Below are positions 5,322 to 6,621 of a stretch of DNA of 6,621 nt, piece after piece. Positions within the stretch are counted from its first letter, which is position 1. Every line of letters starts with the position of its first letter. The stretch covers positions 1-6,621 of the forward strand of contig CALFPN010000186.1 in NCBI GenBank assembly GCA_937919015.1, given 5' to 3'. The translations under genes were made by a program, and so were the position numbers. The notes below the pieces were generated by a model. The model was not told the origin of the DNA. It did not search any database and saw only the letters and a list, made by a program, of their open reading frames with translations. This DNA is from an uncultured Clostridia bacterium (GTDB lineage Bacteria > Bacillota > Clostridia > Lachnospirales > Anaerotignaceae).

Positions 5322-6507
5322 GCAGTTCCTTTGTATCTCTTGCAATAACCAATTCTTCGTTTGTAGGGATAACCAGTACTCTTACTCTGGAGTCGGGAGC
5401 GGAGATTTCCATTGCTTTGCCTCTCAGAGAGTTGTTGTAGGAGTCGATGTGAACGCCCAGGAAGCCCAGGTAGTCGCAGATTGCTCTTCTTGTTGTAGCG
5501 GAGTTTTCACCCAGGCCAGCTGTGAATACGATGCAGTCAACGCCGTTCATAGCTGCAGCGTAAGCACCGATTCTCTTTGCTACTTTGTAAGCGAATACGT
5601 CCAGAGCTGTTTCTGCTCTGTCATTGCCATGTTCTGCTGCTTCTTCGATATCACGGAAGTCGGAGGATACGCCGGAGATACCCAGTACGCCGGATTTCTT
5701 ATTCAGGATGTTATCCATTTCATCTACGGACAGGTTTTCTTTCTTCATGATGTAGGTTACAGCAGCAACGTCAACGTCACCAGCTCTGGTACCCATTACC
5801 AGACCTTCCAGAGGTGTGAAACCCATGGTTGTATCGATGGATTTGCCGTTTCTTACTGCACAAACGGAACCGCCGTTGCCCAGGTGGCAAGTGATTGTCT
5901 TTGTCTGGTCGTAAGGTCTATCCAGCATTTTTGCAGCTTCTTCGGAAACGAATCTGTGGGATGTGCCGTGGAAGCCATATCTTCTTACTTTGTATTTTTC
6001 ATAGTATTCATAAGGCAGAGCGTACATATAAGCTCTTTCGGGCATTGTCTGATGGAAAGCTGTATCGAATACTGCTACCTGAGGTACGCCGGGCATGATT
6101 TCTTCACAAGCATGGATACCGATCAGGTTTGCGGGGTTGTGCAGAGGTGCCAGATCGCAGCATTTTTCAATTGCTTCAATAACTTCGGGTGTGATTACTA
6201 CGGAGTTTGCGAAGTATTCACCACCATGTACTACACGGTGACCAACTGCGTTGATTTCTTTCATGCTCTTTACTACGCCGTATTCAGGGTTTGTCAGTGC
6301 ATCCAGAACCATTTTAACGGATACGCTGTGGTTTTCCTGGTAGTCATCGAAGATCACTGCATCTTTGCCAGCGGGCTGGTGTTTCAATCTGGAACCTTCG
6401 ATCCCAATTCTTTCACACAGACCTTTTGCCAGTACGCCTTCTGTTTCCATGTCGATCAGCTGATACTTCAGGGAAGAGCTGCCACAATTCAGTACAAGAA
6501 CTTTCAT
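5311..6507 (-). CDS. ackA: Acetate kinase
   Basis: AckA interconverts acetyl-phosphate plus ADP and acetate plus ATP, the substrate-level phosphorylation step of fermentation, and works with phosphotransacetylase (Pta). At 398 residues it is full length. It starts MKVLVLNCGSSSLKYQL and has all residues known from the Methanosarcina enzyme at the same numbers: N7, R91, D148 (VFDTAFHQ), H180 (GFHGTSH), R241 (GTRAGD) and E384 (PTNEEL), with the phosphate-binding HLGNGGSV at 208-215. The ATG at 6507 is preceded by AAAGGAG. No terminator lies after the gene; instead the promoter of yceD overlaps its end, so some read-through into yceD-rpmF is likely. pta, a frequent neighbour, would be upstream and is outside the window. 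Butyrate kinase is excluded by length and motif match. Confidence 0.98.
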   Translation of the reverse strand: MKVLVLNCGSSSLKYQLIDMETEGVLAKGLCERIGIEGSRLKHQPAGKDAVIFDDYQENHSVSVKMVLDALTNPEYGVVKSMKEINAVGHRVVHGGEYFANSVVITPEVIEAIEKCCDLAPLHNPANLIGIHACEEIMPGVPQVAVFDTAFHQTMPERAYMYALPYEYYEKYKVRRYGFHGTSHRFVSEEAAKMLDRPYDQTKTITCHLGNGGSVCAVRNGKSIDTTMGFTPLEGLVMGTRAGDVDVAAVTYIMKKENLSVDEMDNILNKKSGVLGISGVSSDFRDIEEAAEHGNDRAETALDVFAYKVAKRIGAYAAAMNGVDCIVFTAGLGENSATTRRAICDYLGFLGVHIDSYNNSLRGKAMEISAPDSRVRVLVIPTNEELVIARDTKELLDK

Positions 6508-6548
6508 TTTTTTCTCTCCTTTAATTCACTTTAATATTATCTAAAACC

Positions 6549-6592
6549 GTGAGGCACTGCCTCACACTCCGCAAGGGGAATGATTCCCCTTG
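6549..6592 (+). repeat. Two-hairpin intergenic repeat element, right copy
   Basis: Two perfect hairpins lie head to tail upstream of ackA: GTGAGGCA (6549-6556), one base, TGCCTCAC (6558-6565); and CAAGGGGAA (6572-6580), TGA, TTCCCCTTG (6584-6592), followed by ACCCCCCTTTT. The linker CACTCCG and flanking CAAG...CTTGACC correspond to the left-edge element read on the opposite strand, while the inner stem bases differ in a compensated way. On the minus strand the first hairpin is followed by GGTTTTAG, which would be at most a weak terminator for a gene upstream of ackA. On the plus strand the second is followed by only four T after a C-run. Confidence 0.6.
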
Positions 6593-6599
6593 ACCCCCC

Positions 6600-6621
6600 T
6601 TTTGCAAAATCATGTACATGA
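6600..6621. repeat. Two adjacent short palindromes at the window edge
   Basis: TTTTGCAAAA (6600-6609) is a perfect 10-bp palindrome and is followed without a gap by TCATGTACATGA (6610-6621), a perfect 12-bp palindrome that ends exactly at the window boundary and may extend further. They adjoin the tail of the two-hairpin element. They might be part of it, or a regulator site for a gene outside the window. Confidence 0.35.

Noticed and set aside
5449..6534. A 361-codon open frame on the plus strand antisense to ackA
   Set aside because: Its translation is extremely rich in Cys, Phe, Ser and Val with no family resemblance, and it mirrors the strongly biased codons of ackA.
1..6621. CRISPR array, tRNA/rRNA gene, transposase or defence module
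   Set aside because: No regularly spaced direct repeats, no tRNA-like or rRNA sequence, and no mobile-element protein were seen on either strand; every long coding frame is accounted for by housekeeping genes.

Overview
All seven genes in this window lie on the minus strand, so the transcripts read from right to left. The gene order ackA - yceD (DUF177) - rpmF - plsX - acpP - rnc - uvrB is a Firmicutes, specifically Clostridia-like, housekeeping neighbourhood. Support for that assignment: acetate kinase sits directly beside the DUF177/L32 pair; Shine-Dalgarno sites are strong and Gram-positive in style; promoters are close to the sigma-A consensus; and the SOS box in front of uvrB is of the GAAC-N4-GTTC (DinR/Bacillus LexA) type rather than the E. 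coli CTGT-type. GC content is moderate. My best guess is a gut-type Lachnospiraceae-like clostridium; the genus is not determinable from this window.

Layout in transcription order (right to left). The right edge (about 6541-6621) is non-coding. It holds a two-hairpin repeat element and two adjacent short palindromes, directly upstream of ackA. ackA (6507-5311) is a complete acetate kinase with every catalytic residue in place. Its stop codon lies between the -35 and -10 boxes of a perfect TTGACA-17-TATAAT promoter, which drives yceD and rpmF (tightly coupled, 2-nt gap) up to a clear intrinsic terminator at 4521-4552. The 243 bp between rpmF and plsX carry no gene. They hold that terminator, two inverted repeats that could be operators, and a weaker candidate plsX promoter. 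plsX has no visible terminator and is followed by an independent promoter for acpP-rnc (2-nt gap between the genes), which ends at an A/T-rich intrinsic terminator (2203-2238). uvrB then has its own extended -10 promoter with a perfect LexA box over the predicted transcription start. Downstream of uvrB the left edge carries a long perfect hairpin and a second copy of the two-hairpin element, in the opposite orientation.

Functionally the window links acetyl-phosphate/acetate metabolism (ackA), ribosome and rRNA biogenesis (yceD, rpmF, rnc), phospholipid and fatty acid synthesis (plsX, acpP) and nucleotide excision repair (uvrB). PlsX makes acyl-phosphate from acyl-ACP, so plsX and acpP are partners. 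yceD and rpmF both serve the large ribosomal subunit, and RNase III processes rRNA.

I find no defence system, mobile-element protein, CRISPR array or new multigene system here. The less ordinary signals are non-coding: the pair of structure-conserved two-hairpin repeats flanking the block, the inverted repeats upstream of plsX, the LexA operator, and the promoter embedded in the ackA stop region.
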